From Bradyrhizobium sp. CCBAU 53340 (GTDB taxonomy: Bacteria > Pseudomonadota > Alphaproteobacteria > Rhizobiales > Xanthobacteraceae): a DNA stretch of 64,000 nucleotides. The DNA is taken from the NCBI RefSeq assembly GCF_015291645.1, contig NZ_CP030055.1, forward strand, positions 6,014,001 to 6,078,000, in the 5' to 3' direction. Shown here piece after piece: positions 46,266 to 55,645 of the stretch; the stretch's first letter is position 1, and each line of letters starts with the position of its first letter. The translations under genes and the position numbers were made by a program. The notes under the pieces are model-generated. The model did not search any database. It was not told where the DNA came from and saw only the letters and a list, made by a program, of their open reading frames with translations.

Positions 46266-46718
46266 ATGACGCGTTGTTTGAGCCGCTGGACTGCGGCGGT
46301 GGTGCTTTGGATTGCATTCAGCCCCCTTGGGCATGCCGACACGCTCGCGGCGACGGTCGAGCAATGGGGCCTGCTCGGCTCATGGGCGGTCGACTGCGCA
46401 GCCCGCCCCGACCGCGACAAGGGCGCGCTGCTGACTTACGAAATCCGGAAGGACGGCCGAGTGATGTACCGGCGCAATTTCGGCGACGCCAGGGATGAGA
46501 ACGAGGTGGTATCCGCGACGGTGAACGCCGAAGGCCTGCTCAATGTGATGGTGTTCTTCCCGTCGCTGCATCAAACGCGCGAATTCGGACTGATGCTTTC
46601 GAAGAACGGCGATCTGCGCGCGATCTACAATCGCAGCGAGCGCGGCGAATACACGATCCGAGACGGCAGATACGTCAAGACCGGCGCGCCGACACCTGCT
46701 CAACAACGCTGCGACTGA
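46266..46718 (+). CDS. Exported hypothetical protein
   Basis: A 150-residue protein with a signal peptide (residues 1-24, ending GHA-DT). The mature part carries WGLLGSWAVDCAARPD, EIRKDGRVMYRRNFGD and a final Cys close to the end (QQRCD), so a disulphide with Cys43 is possible. The family is unnamed to me. Monocistronic; ribosome site weak. Confidence 0.7.
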   Translation: MTRCLSRWTAAVVLWIAFSPLGHADTLAATVEQWGLLGSWAVDCAARPDRDKGALLTYEIRKDGRVMYRRNFGDARDENEVVSATVNAEGLLNVMVFFPSLHQTREFGLMLSKNGDLRAIYNRSERGEYTIRDGRYVKTGAPTPAQQRCD

Positions 46719-46846
46719 GGATCGTTATTGATCATGATCTCCGCGCAATCGCGTTCCGCGTTTGTCGCGAGGGAAAACCGCTGCGCACTTTGCCGGATCA
46801 TGCTCCGATCCTGAATATCCATTCAGAATTCTCTGCCGGTTTCTCC

Positions 46847-46871
46847 GGAACGTTCCCGCGAATGCGCGGTT
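46847..46871 (+). promoter_or_regulatory. EcfG-like promoter before the His-rich protein gene
   Basis: GGAAC (46847-46851), 16 bp, then GGTT (46868-46871). It differs from the alphaproteobacterial general-stress consensus GGAAC-N16/17-CGTT at one position. It lies 31 bp before ATG 46903. Confidence 0.6.
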
Positions 46872-46902
46872 TAAGTTTGCATTCGATTGGAGGAGGACAG
46901 TC

Positions 46903-47124
46903 ATGAAGAAGCTTGGTTATGTCGTTGCCGCTTTGGGTGCGCTCGCGGTTGCGGCGCCGACACTGGCGAGTGCTGAGACCGTCGTGGTCAGGCACGGCCA
47001 TCACGGCCTGTACGGCGCGCGCGCCGAATTCCGCGAACATCGCGACTATGGCTGGCATCGCGGCTGGCATCATCACGACCGGGTCGTTGTGATCAGGCAC
47101 GGCCATCACCACATGGACTACTAA
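46903..47124 (+). CDS. Small histidine-rich exported protein
   Basis: A 73-residue protein. Signal peptide of about 24 residues (APTLASA-ET). The mature 49 residues contain about fourteen histidines in HGHHGLYG, HRGWHHHDR and HGHHHMDY, plus Arg and Tyr. Such clusters often bind Ni, Cu or Zn or buffer protons. A perfect GGAGGAGG ribosome site and a terminator (47141-47164) frame it as a single highly expressed gene, with an EcfG-like promoter. Function is inferred only from composition. Confidence 0.8.
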   Translation: MKKLGYVVAALGALAVAAPTLASAETVVVRHGHHGLYGARAEFREHRDYGWHRGWHHHDRVVVIRHGHHHMDY

Positions 47125-47140
47125 TGCGCAACGCAAATGG

Positions 47141-47164
47141 AAATGGCCCCTCGCGGGGCCATTT
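47141..47164 (+). terminator. Intrinsic terminator after the His-rich gene
   Basis: AAATGGCCCC and GGGGCCATTT form a perfect stem around TCGC, followed by CTTT, 16 bp past the stop codon. Confidence 0.85.
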
Positions 47165-47354
47165 CTTTGCGTTCAATTCGACAGAGACGACGAGGCATGT
47201 ACTCATGAGCCGCCGCGTCCGCTCCAATAGCGGCCGAACAGCGGACATCGATCTACTTCGGCTATGGGCCCAAGAGCTGACTCAGATGCCGACCGGTTCT
47301 CCGCTACGAGCAGCAGTCGTGTTCCAATTGCCAACAGATAGTGTCGCGGGAATA

Positions 47355-48326
47355 TTACCCTTCGGCTACGAATACGTACCTGCTGCCATCCTTCGCCAGC
47401 GTGCCGGCGTTCGGCATCAGCCAGTGAGTACCCGAAATGGTGAGCTTGTCGGCGACCGCGCGATCGAAGATCTTCCTTCGCGTTTCGACAGCCATTTGCG
47501 GATCCTGGTCGATAGCGAGCTGCCACTCGGGATTTGTTGCAATGTGTGGCGCAAGATTGACGACGTCAGCGCTGATCAGGAACTGTTCGCTGCCGGAGGC
47601 GACCAGATGCGCGACCATTCCCGGGCTATGGCCGGGCGCCTGAACGGCGTGCACACCGGGCAGGAGTTCTGGTTCTCCCTCAAAGGTCCTGACGTTTTTC
47701 CAAGTCGCCACCGTGGCCTGAATTCGCCGGGCGAGTCCTTTGCGCGTCGGTCCGAGATCGATCGACTCGACCCCCGGGCGCGTCCACCAGTTCAATTCCG
47801 CAGCAGGCACTACGATGTCGGCATCCGGGAAGACCTGCGCATCGCTCTCATTGTTCATGAGGCCATAAATGTGGTCGCCGTGGAGATGGGAGATGAGGAT
47901 CGTCTTGACTGCCTTGGGGTCAAGGCCCGCCGCCGCCATGCTCTCGAATAGCCGGCCGTTCCCCTCACCATAAATCGAATGACCGCCCGTACCCGAGTCG
48001 ATCAGGACCACTTGATCGCGCAGCTTGAGCGCCGTGACGATAAACCGCAGGGGCGCCTGATTGTCGGGAAAACCGGCACCACGCAACACGGTCTTGACCT
48101 GTTCGACGCTGACATTCCTGACCATGCCCTCCCGCAGCGGAACGTCACGCATGCCATCGATCAGAGAGAAGATTTCAATGTCGCCGACCCGGTATTTGCG
48201 GAAAGGTTGGGTGACGGACTGGTGAGCGTGAGCCGCGTCGACAAACGTGATCGGCTTGTCGAGTCCAAACGCGGCATAAGCACCGGCTGCGCCAAGTGTC
48301 CCGTCCCGACGCGAGATATCGGACAT
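47355..48326 (-). CDS. MBL-fold metallo-hydrolase, lactonase-like, with twin-arginine-like start
   Basis: A 323-residue hydrolase. The N-terminus MSDISRRDGTLGAAGA resembles a twin-arginine export signal. The zinc motif ISHLHGDHIYGL is followed by VPAAELNWW, VQAPGHSPGMVAHL and FLISADVVN, as in the AHL-lactonase/methyl-parathion-hydrolase branch. The last domain holds SGTHWLMPNAGTLAKDG. Codons are less GC-biased than in the housekeeping genes, hinting at recent acquisition. Substrate could be a lactone or ester; not determined. Confidence 0.87.
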   Translation of the reverse strand: MSDISRRDGTLGAAGAYAAFGLDKPITFVDAAHAHQSVTQPFRKYRVGDIEIFSLIDGMRDVPLREGMVRNVSVEQVKTVLRGAGFPDNQAPLRFIVTALKLRDQVVLIDSGTGGHSIYGEGNGRLFESMAAAGLDPKAVKTILISHLHGDHIYGLMNNESDAQVFPDADIVVPAAELNWWTRPGVESIDLGPTRKGLARRIQATVATWKNVRTFEGEPELLPGVHAVQAPGHSPGMVAHLVASGSEQFLISADVVNLAPHIATNPEWQLAIDQDPQMAVETRRKIFDRAVADKLTISGTHWLMPNAGTLAKDGSRYVFVAEG

Positions 48327-48536
48327 CGTTCGGCCCCCCGCGGACTGAATGGATCGAGCATATCAATGGGGATGTGCACTGCACAAGGTCGGCTTTGGGG
48401 TCACAAGCGGCGGTCGAGGCAAGCACGGCCCGCGTCCGGTTCGCCGCCGATCACCGACGTCATGATAGCCTCAGGCTTGTTCGGCTAAGGGCCCACAAGC
48501 AGGCATACGCGGGGGGGCGGCACCGCGGTTCGCCTG

Positions 48537-48980
48537 TTACCCCCCGGGGCCGTCTTTCATGATGTAGCCCATCAGGTCGTCCACGTTGTGCTCCAAATCC
48601 CGGATGATGTTCTTGACGACGTCTCCGACCGAGATCACGCCCACGACCTTGCCCGCGTCCAGCACTGGCAGATGGCGAAAACTGCGCTGAGCCATCATTG
48701 CCATGCAGCCCTCCAACGGATCGTCCGGCCTGACCGTCACCGGGTTGCCCGTCATCACCTGGCCCACCGGCGTCTGCTTCGCATCGAGCCCGGGCAGCAG
48801 AACTTTGATGGCGCAGTCACCCTGGGTCACGATACCGACCAGCACGTCGTCGTCGATGACCAGCACCGACCGGACCCTGCTGTCGCGCATCAGGCGCAAG
48901 GCTTCGACGACCATGTCGCCGGAACGAACATGGATCAGGGCCCCACTCTTCTGGGCCAGAGCGTTTTTTACCGTGCTCAT
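48537..48980 (-). CDS. CBS-domain pair protein
   Basis: A 147-residue cytosolic protein made of two CBS motifs (about residues 10-65 and 78-133). Recognisable text: VEALRLMRDSRVRSVLVIDDDVLVGIVTQGD and GCMAMMAQRSFRHLPVLDAGKVVGVISVGDVVK. Such pairs bind AMP, ATP or SAM and sense energy state. The strong GAGGAG site 5 bp before ATG 48978-48980 rules out the longer open frame upstream. Single gene. Confidence 0.92.
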   Translation of the reverse strand: MSTVKNALAQKSGALIHVRSGDMVVEALRLMRDSRVRSVLVIDDDVLVGIVTQGDCAIKVLLPGLDAKQTPVGQVMTGNPVTVRPDDPLEGCMAMMAQRSFRHLPVLDAGKVVGVISVGDVVKNIIRDLEHNVDDLMGYIMKDGPGG

Positions 48981-49256
48981 TGATCTCCTCTCGTGGACCC
49001 TGTCCTGCCCCGCCCTGATGGTCCGCATTGAAGGATAGTCGAAATATCCTGCCTCGTCAGCACCGCGCCGATGTCGCCGGCAGGGCGGGGGCAGTTCGCC
49101 TATGGGCCAGTACGAAAAGACAGTGAAATCCGCCAAGACGCTTGATCCGCGTCAAGACGCAGGGGTTGAAACCGATCAGCCTGCCTCATCGGTCGGGTTG
49201 GTGAACGCGCCAGTGAATGCTTCGAATTCACGCGAAGAGATTCCAGTCCCTTGGTC

Positions 49257-50729
49257 ATGAGACGAGTGTTTTGGACTTTCGTCGGGCTGGCTTTCGGGCT
49301 CATCGTGACGAGCGCGCTCGTCGTGGTCGTCCGTACGTTCCAAATGACCAGCACACCAGTGGCTGAGCCCGGCGAGCCGATAGCGGTGGACGCCGCAAGC
49401 GCCGCTAATCACCTCGCTGGGGCCATCGCTTTCCGGACCATAGCGCAGGATGATAGCTGTGCCGCTTTCCAAGGCCTCGAGGATTTCCTGAGCCGCACCT
49501 ACAAGCTGACGCATGAGCGCCTCGCCCGCCAGAGGGTCGGCAAGTATGCGCTCCTGTACGAGTGGATGGGAAGAGATCGCAGCAAATCACCGATCGTCCT
49601 CATGGCGCATCTGGATGTCGTTCCGGTTCTTTCCGGTTCGGAAGCAACCTGGAGCTACGCGCCCTTTTCCGGGACGATAAGTAACGGATATGTTTATGGT
49701 CGCGGCGCGCTCGACGACAAGAGCGCCGTGATCGCACTCTTCGAGGCCGCGGAGCAGTTGCTTCAGACGGGGTACAAACCCGAGCGCACGATCTACTTCG
49801 CCCTTGGTGACGACGAGGAGATTGGTGGCGAGCATGGTGCGAAAGAGATCGTCAAGCTGCTGCGGTCGCGCAAGCTCGGCGATCCAGCACTGGTGCTGGA
49901 CGAAGGCGGAGCCGTCGTCGAGGGCCGGCAGCTCGGGCTTGCGACGGCTGCCGCGATGATCGGCATCGCGGAAAAGGGCTATGTCTCGTTGGAGCTCTCA
50001 GCGCACGGGTCAGGCGGTCACTCATCGACACCAACGTTCCCCACCCAGATCGGGCGCCTTGCGCGCGCGATTGCGGCACTGGAGGCGAACCAGTTTCCAA
50101 CCCGCCTCGATGGCGCAACCCTTGAGATGCTCACCACGATCGCACCGACCCAGCCCTTTGGCACCCGGCTCGTGATGGCGAATTTGTGGCTGTTCCGGCC
50201 GCTCGTCATTCACCAGCTTCTTAGCGACCCCAGAATGGCAACCTTCGTGCGCACAACGACGGCGCCGACGGTCATAAGCGGCGGCAATACGGAAAACGTC
50301 CTCCCAGACGAAGCGAAGGCCGTGGTCAATTTCCAAATCCTACAGGGTGACACGATCAACAGCGTGCTCGAACGGGTCCGGGAGGTGATTAACGATACGA
50401 TGGTCGAGGTGCGGCTCCTGAGTGGAATTCAATCCGATCCCTCGCCAATTTCTGATGTATCCAGCCCCGCTTTTGCGGCAATCGCGAAGAGCGTTCGGGA
50501 AAGCATCGGCCCAAACCCACCCCTCGTAGTGCCATTCCTCACTGGACCGACCGATTCGCGCCATTGGTCGGCGACCGGCGCCAGAAATGTCTTCCGCTTC
50601 ACGCCGTTCGCCTATGAGCAGGACTGGATGTTGCGAGCACACGGCACAAATGAGCGCATTTCGGTGCAGGCGCTCGCGGACGGCGTTCGATTCTACACGC
50701 AGCTCATCCGGAACACGGAAGGGCTTTGA
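49257..50729 (+). CDS. M20 family metallopeptidase (carboxypeptidase S-like)
   Basis: A 490-residue zinc peptidase with one N-terminal membrane or signal helix. Metal ligands are visible in IVLMAHLDVVPV and YGRGALDDKSAVIA, the catalytic Glu in LGDDEEIGGEHGA, and a C-terminal His in PTDSRHWSATG. The length and N-terminal helix match the carboxypeptidase S branch. ATG 49257 is used, though no good ribosome site is seen. Codon choice is less GC-rich than in neighbours, so lateral transfer is likely. Confidence 0.9.
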   Translation: MRRVFWTFVGLAFGLIVTSALVVVVRTFQMTSTPVAEPGEPIAVDAASAANHLAGAIAFRTIAQDDSCAAFQGLEDFLSRTYKLTHERLARQRVGKYALLYEWMGRDRSKSPIVLMAHLDVVPVLSGSEATWSYAPFSGTISNGYVYGRGALDDKSAVIALFEAAEQLLQTGYKPERTIYFALGDDEEIGGEHGAKEIVKLLRSRKLGDPALVLDEGGAVVEGRQLGLATAAAMIGIAEKGYVSLELSAHGSGGHSSTPTFPTQIGRLARAIAALEANQFPTRLDGATLEMLTTIAPTQPFGTRLVMANLWLFRPLVIHQLLSDPRMATFVRTTTAPTVISGGNTENVLPDEAKAVVNFQILQGDTINSVLERVREVINDTMVEVRLLSGIQSDPSPISDVSSPAFAAIAKSVRESIGPNPPLVVPFLTGPTDSRHWSATGARNVFRFTPFAYEQDWMLRAHGTNERISVQALADGVRFYTQLIRNTEGL

Positions 50730-50873
50730 TGCGAAAGGTGGGATGAACCACGTCGTCAGGATCACGAATTTCGTAACGTCCGCCTTGGAGTCACAAGCAG
50801 AAATGTCCTGATAAAGCATGGGATTTCTGCTTGTCGCCGAAAGCCAACATGAGCGCTCTCATGGGTACACGCT

Positions 50874-51692
50874 CTAGTCCCAGGCCGGCGCGAAGCCGGG
50901 ATTGACGCAGCGCCGGTCCTTCGGAAGCGCTGCGATCTTCTTGCGATCGGCATCATCCAGCGTGATCTTCAGCGCATCCAGATTGGCCTGCTGGCTCTCG
51001 CGGCGCGAGGCCTTCGGGATCGCGGCGACGCCGTCCTGGTCGAGCAGCCATTTCAGCGCGACTTGCGCCGCGCTTGCATTGTGCTTGGCGCCGATCTCCG
51101 CGAGCACCGGGTCGGTCGCAATCCGCCCCTGTGCTAGCGGGCAATAGGCGACGAGCGGGATCGATCGCGCCTTGAGATAAGCCAGCACCTTCGATTGATC
51201 GAGCATCGCGTGATATTCGATCTGGTTGCAGGCGATCGGCGCCTTGACGTCCTCGACCGCGATCTTGAGCAGCGCCGTGGTGAAATTGGCCACGCCGATC
51301 GCGCGCGTGCGCCCCTCTTCCTTCAACTTCATCAGGGTCTCGAACACCGCGCCCCAGTTTGCCGAACGCGACGGCCAGTGCACGAGATAGAGGTCGACGT
51401 GGTCGAGCCTGAGCTTCTTCAGGCTGGCATCGAAGGCGCGGCGGATCGCATCCGGCACCAGATTCTCATGCCAGACCTTCGTCGTGACGTGCAGCTCGCC
51501 GCGCGACACGGAGGCTGCTGCCAGCGCGGCGCCGATCGCCTCCTCGTTGGCATACATTTCGGCGGTGTCGATGTGGCGGTAGCCGATCGACAGTGCGCTC
51601 TCAACCGCAGCACGGCAGACATCTCCCTGCATGCGGAAGGTGCCGAGGCCGAGCTTGGGCATGCTGATGCCCTGTGTTTTCAAATTGTCCAT
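50874..51692 (-). CDS. Aldo/keto reductase
   Basis: A 272-residue NADPH-dependent reductase of the AKR5-like group (2,5-diketo-D-gluconate reductase type). Motifs: GYRHIDTAEMYANEEAIGAAL with catalytic Asp and Tyr, Lys in HVTTKVWHENL, VDLYLVHWPS with catalytic His, and the cofactor segment AIPKASRRESQQANLDAL. It should reduce a sugar ketone or aldehyde. Monocistronic. Confidence 0.92.
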   Translation of the reverse strand: MDNLKTQGISMPKLGLGTFRMQGDVCRAAVESALSIGYRHIDTAEMYANEEAIGAALAAASVSRGELHVTTKVWHENLVPDAIRRAFDASLKKLRLDHVDLYLVHWPSRSANWGAVFETLMKLKEEGRTRAIGVANFTTALLKIAVEDVKAPIACNQIEYHAMLDQSKVLAYLKARSIPLVAYCPLAQGRIATDPVLAEIGAKHNASAAQVALKWLLDQDGVAAIPKASRRESQQANLDALKITLDDADRKKIAALPKDRRCVNPGFAPAWD

Positions 51693-51950
51693 TGAACGGG
51701 CTCCCTGAGGTATTTCAACCCGCCGGGTGCGCGCGGCGATGCCGCGTGAGCAGACTCTCTGGTGATGGAAAAGAGGTGGCGGGAGCGGACTTTATAGCGC
51801 GCGGCCCGGACAAGGCCAAATCAAGATCAGGTCAGCAGGATAGCCGGCGGGCATCACCGCCACAGCCAAACGGCATTTCAGATCATCGCTGTCCCCTGTC
51901 ACCATCTCGCCATCGCGGTCAGTCCGGCCGTACGGGACCAGGAGACGATC

Positions 51951-52172
51951 ATGAGGACGATTTTGACGATGGCCACGCTGGCGGCAGCGCTCGCCGGTGC
52001 AGCTCCGGCGCACGCCGACGGCTTTGCCTATACCGGCTCACCCAAGCAGGGTGAGTTCTTTGTCAGGCAGCCGGCCGCACCGCGAGCACCTGACTGGATG
52101 AACGCGCGCGCAGAGGCCCCGCAGCCTGCCGCCCGGCCCGTGCGCGGCGGCATCGGTCTGCGCATGCCCTAG
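51951..52172 (+). CDS. Small exported hypothetical protein
   Basis: A 73-residue protein with a signal peptide (residues 1-22, APAHA-DG). The short mature part is Pro/Ala/Arg-rich (FVRQPAAPRAPDWMNARAEAPQPAARPV) and probably unfolded. Strong CAGGAG site. Its TAG stop lies in a CTAG shared with the convergent phosphatase gene's stop. Confidence 0.65.
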   Translation: MRTILTMATLAAALAGAAPAHADGFAYTGSPKQGEFFVRQPAAPRAPDWMNARAEAPQPAARPVRGGIGLRMP

Positions 52173-53734
52173 GAATGCTGCGCCACCACGGCCGGGCGCG
52201 CCTGCGGCTGCGGCGCCAGATCGACTGACCAGAGGTCGCGGTTGTCGACGTCCTTCAAGGTCACAGTCATCACGCCGCTGGCGCCGTCGATGTCGACGCG
52301 GCCGAAGAACTGCAGGCCGAAGCAGGGCGCGAGATTCTCGCCCTGGGCTTCGCTGCAGCCGTTCCTGTACATCGCGACGGGGCCGAACGTGTTGTCGAGC
52401 TCGCCCGGTCCCCAGGTGCCGGCATGCAAGGGGCCCGAGACGAACTCCCAGAACGGCTCGAAATCCTGGAATTGCGCCTCGTTCGGGTCGTAATAGTGCG
52501 CGGCGGTGTAGTGCATGTCGGCGGTCAGCCAGACGATGTTGCGGACACCCGCATGCTTGATCGCGCTCAGGATGTCGGCGATCTCATGCTCGCGCCGATC
52601 AGGCGGACCATCGCCGAGCGCGACAGCATCGAGGCTGATCAGCCCGATCGGCAGGTCGGCCGCGATCACCTTCCAGGTCGCGCGCGAGGCAGCGAGCTCC
52701 CGCTTCAGCCAGCCGAGCTGCTCGGCGCCGAGAATCCAGCCGCGATGATCGTCGCCCGTGTTCCAGGTCCCGTCGCGATAGCTGCGCATGTCGATCATGA
52801 AGACGTCGAGCAGCGGCCCGTAGGCGATCTTGCGATAGACCCGGCCGTGGCGCGCGCCGACATCCCGGATCGGCATGAAATCGAAGAAGGCGCGGCTGGC
52901 GCGCGCGACCAGGCGCGGCGTGCCGTCATCCTCGTAGCCGGCCGCGTCATAGCTGCCGGTCGGCGACCAGTCGTTGGTGACCTCGTGGTCGTCCCATTGC
53001 GCGAACATCGGCACTTGCGCGTGGAAGGCGCGAAAATGCGCGTCGAGATGGTTGTATTTGTAGTTGCCGCGGAACTGGGCCAGCGTGTGCGCGACCTCTG
53101 ATTTCTCCTCGGTCACGACATTGCACCAGACCTCGCCGTTCGGCAGCTTTTGCTCGGACGGGATCGTGCAGTCCGCATAGATGTGATCGCCGGAATGGAT
53201 GAAGAAATCCGGACAGTTGGCGAGCATGGTGCGATAGCTGCGATAGCCGCCGCGCGAGAGGTCGATGCCCCAACCCTGCCCTGCGACGTCGCCGGACCAT
53301 ACGAACGAGACCGACTGGCCGGCAACCGGCGTCGTGCGGAAATGGCCGATGCGGCTTTCACCCGCGATGCTGGTCGCGATGTCGTCGAAGCGCACACGAT
53401 AGAAGATGTCCTGCCCGGGCGGCAGAGCGTCGAGCTGCAGCTTGGCGGTGAAGTCCGCATCCGGCAGCGCATCATGCGACGCGGACGCGATGATGGTCTT
53501 GAAACTCTCGACGGTCGAATACTCCACCCGCATCCGCGCGGGCCGGTCGGCACGCGCCCAGATCACGGCCGAGCCATCCGAGACGTCACCGGACTGGATG
53601 CCGCCCGCGATCTGCGGACGGTCGGCGGCGCGGCTGATGCCGGGCTTTGCGAGCGCAGCGATGGCGAGGCTGGAGGTGGAACGGACCAGGAATTGCCGCC
53701 GGGTCCATGCGCGCGAAGCGCGGTGCGTTGCCAT
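52169..53734 (-). CDS. Alkaline phosphatase D family protein (PhoD-like), Tat-exported
   Basis: A 521-residue phosphodiesterase/phosphatase. A twin-arginine signal (TRRQFLVRSTSSLAIAALA) is followed by an N-terminal beta domain (IQSGDVSDGSAVIWARADRPARM) and the metal-binding catalytic domain: FFIHSGDHIYADC, FAQWDDHEVTNDWSP, and later WLTADMHYTAA. PhoD enzymes use Ca2+ and Fe3+ and free phosphate from mono- and diesters. ATG 53732-53734 follows AAGG by 8 bp; a TTG one codon earlier is possible. Monocistronic. Confidence 0.93.
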   Translation of the reverse strand: MATHRASRAWTRRQFLVRSTSSLAIAALAKPGISRAADRPQIAGGIQSGDVSDGSAVIWARADRPARMRVEYSTVESFKTIIASASHDALPDADFTAKLQLDALPPGQDIFYRVRFDDIATSIAGESRIGHFRTTPVAGQSVSFVWSGDVAGQGWGIDLSRGGYRSYRTMLANCPDFFIHSGDHIYADCTIPSEQKLPNGEVWCNVVTEEKSEVAHTLAQFRGNYKYNHLDAHFRAFHAQVPMFAQWDDHEVTNDWSPTGSYDAAGYEDDGTPRLVARASRAFFDFMPIRDVGARHGRVYRKIAYGPLLDVFMIDMRSYRDGTWNTGDDHRGWILGAEQLGWLKRELAASRATWKVIAADLPIGLISLDAVALGDGPPDRREHEIADILSAIKHAGVRNIVWLTADMHYTAAHYYDPNEAQFQDFEPFWEFVSGPLHAGTWGPGELDNTFGPVAMYRNGCSEAQGENLAPCFGLQFFGRVDIDGASGVMTVTLKDVDNRDLWSVDLAPQPQARPAVVAQHS

Positions 53735-53888
53735 CAAGGAGACCTTCGTCGAATCGCGACGGAAGGTGCCTGCGCCGTTTGACGGCTGGCTTACGTTTCC
53801 TTGACTCCAGGCCTACGGTTTTGCGACGCGGAGGTGACGGGCGAGATGTGGCGGCGGCTTCTTGGCGTCTGCCAGGAGCAAGCGCCTC

Positions 53889-54020
53889 GTCCTTCGAGAC
53901 GACCGCTCCGCGGTCTCCTCAGGATGAGGCTAAGCAGCATTGACTCCGCTTAAATTGCAGCCGCGTGCTCCGCCCTCATCCTGAGGGCCCGCCATCGGCG
54001 GGCGTCTCGAAGGATGGGCT
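53889..54020. repeat. Dispersed palindromic repeat, family A-related (rearranged)
   Basis: The region holds CCTTCGAGACGACC, TCCTCAGGATGAGG, CCTCATCCTGAGGGCCCGCC and GGCGGGCGTCTCGAAGGAT. The pieces pair as inverted repeats in the same CTTCGAG / CATCCTGAGG vocabulary as 296-426 and 57028-57174, but in another order. It fills the gap between the phosphatase start and the next gene's stop; no gene is there. Confidence 0.75.
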
Positions 54021-54051
54021 GCAAGCGAGATGAAGCGACCGAGTGCTGTTC

Positions 54052-54471
54052 TTAGTGCTTCCAGTTGCAGATGCCGCCGGAACGACACGGCCAAGTCTGG
54101 ATGCGGGTGTCCATCGCCTGCGCGTCGAGCGGATTGCCATGGCGATGCGCGAGCTTGGTGCGGGCTGCGCCGCGCGGCTGGATGCTCTTAGTGTGAGCGA
54201 GTTTCGGCTCCGGCGTGCGCACGCGTTCGGACGCGACCTTCTTCGGCACGTCGATCGGCTCGGCGCGAGCTTGCGCCTCGCTGCCGTCCTTTGCTTCCAT
54301 CGCAATGGGAGCGAATTGCGTTTCCGGTCCGAGCCGCTTCGGCGACAGCACGGCCTTGGAGAGATCCAGGCTGAGATATTCGTCAGGCTTGTAGTCGTCA
54401 GCGCGCGCGATACCGCCCACTGCGAGCACGAGGGCAATGGCAACCGCACACGGAACGCTTTTCAGGACCAC
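54052..54471 (-). CDS. Exported hypothetical protein
   Basis: A 139-residue protein starting at GTG 54469-54471 with AGGAGG 6-7 bp upstream. Signal peptide of about 24 residues (GGIARA-DD). The mature part is charged, contains the phrase DDYKPDEYLSLDLSKAVLSPKRLGP, and ends with two Cys (TWPCRSGGICNWKH) that could form a disulphide or bind metal. Family not recognised. Confidence 0.7.
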   Translation of the reverse strand: MVLKSVPCAVAIALVLAVGGIARADDYKPDEYLSLDLSKAVLSPKRLGPETQFAPIAMEAKDGSEAQARAEPIDVPKKVASERVRTPEPKLAHTKSIQPRGAARTKLAHRHGNPLDAQAMDTRIQTWPCRSGGICNWKH

Positions 54472-54578
54472 GGACGCCTCCTGAAATTGATTGTTAAGGA
54501 GTAATTTACTCCTATTTAGGAGGCGCCGCGTGCATTTCCAGCGGCCAAATGCGGCCGTGGTTAAGAAGTTAGGCGGTG

Positions 54579-55580
54579 TCAGGCGACCTTTCGCGTCGCA
54601 CCCGTCCCATCCAGGAACCCGATCAGCCTGTTACGGATGATCTGTTCCGCTTCCGCCATGATGCGGTCGATGAGTTCCTTGCAGGAGGGAATGTCGTGGA
54701 TGAGACCTGCGACCATGCCGCAGCTCCAGGCGCCGGCATCCATCTGCCCCTCCAGCATGATCCTGGGATAGACGCCCGCGACCTGGTCGTGGATGTCGTC
54801 GATGGTGAGCTTATCGCCCTTGGCATGCTCGATCTCAAGCAGGCGGTCGACATTGGCGTTCTTCAGAACGCGCTCGGTGTTGCGCAGGGCCCGCATGATC
54901 AGGCGGGTGTCGAGCTCGGTCGCGGAGACCAGCGCGTTCTTCACGTTCTGATGCACGGGGGCTTCCTTGGTGGCGATGAAGCGCGTGCCCATGTTCATGC
55001 CGGCCGCACCCAGCGATAGCGCCGCGACCAGGCTGCGCCCGTCGGCCATGCCGCCGGAGGCGACGAACGGGATCTTCAATTCCTCCGCCGCGCGCGGCAG
55101 CAGGATCATGTTGGGAATGTCGTCCTCGCCGGGATGGCCGCCGCACTCGAAACCGTCGACGCTGACGGCGTCGCAGCCGATCCGCTCGGCCTTCAGCGAA
55201 TGACGCACGGAGGTGCATTTGTGGATCACCTTGATACCGGCCGCCTTCAATGCGGGCATGTATTGCTCAGGACTGCGGCCCGCGGTCTCCACCGCCTTGA
55301 TGCCGCCCTCGACGATGGCGGCGATGTATTCCGGATAGGGAGGCGCCGCGAAGGTCGGCAGGAAGGTCAGGTTCACGCCGAACGGCTTGTCGGTCATGTC
55401 GCGGCAGCGCGCGATCTCCTTGGCGAGCAGCTCCGGCGTCTTTTGCGTGAGGCCGGTGATGATGCCGAGGCCTCCGGCATTGGAGACAGCGGCGGCCAGC
55501 TCGGCAAAGCCGACGAAATGCATGCCGCCCTGGATGATGGGATGCTCGATGCCGAACAGCTCGGTGATCGCGGTCTTCAC
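54579..55580 (-). CDS. Nitronate monooxygenase (2-nitropropane dioxygenase family)
   Basis: A 333-residue FMN enzyme. The opening IEHPIIQGGMHFVGFAELAAAVSNAGGLGIITG is the family signature; VDGFECGGHPGEDD and VASGGMADGRSLVAALSLGAAGMNMGTRFIATKEA form the FMN and phosphate site. It oxidises nitroalkane anions or acts as an enoyl reductase-like protein. GTG start with GGGAGGAG upstream. It is downstream of an SDR gene by 65 bp and may share its HxlR-controlled promoter. Confidence 0.92.
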   Translation of the reverse strand: MKTAITELFGIEHPIIQGGMHFVGFAELAAAVSNAGGLGIITGLTQKTPELLAKEIARCRDMTDKPFGVNLTFLPTFAAPPYPEYIAAIVEGGIKAVETAGRSPEQYMPALKAAGIKVIHKCTSVRHSLKAERIGCDAVSVDGFECGGHPGEDDIPNMILLPRAAEELKIPFVASGGMADGRSLVAALSLGAAGMNMGTRFIATKEAPVHQNVKNALVSATELDTRLIMRALRNTERVLKNANVDRLLEIEHAKGDKLTIDDIHDQVAGVYPRIMLEGQMDAGAWSCGMVAGLIHDIPSCKELIDRIMAEAEQIIRNRLIGFLDGTGATRKVA

Positions 55581-55645
55581 TTCATTCTCCTCCCCGGAAT
55601 TTCGCTTGATGTTGCGCTCAGTCTAGTCGGACTTTTGCGCGGCAG

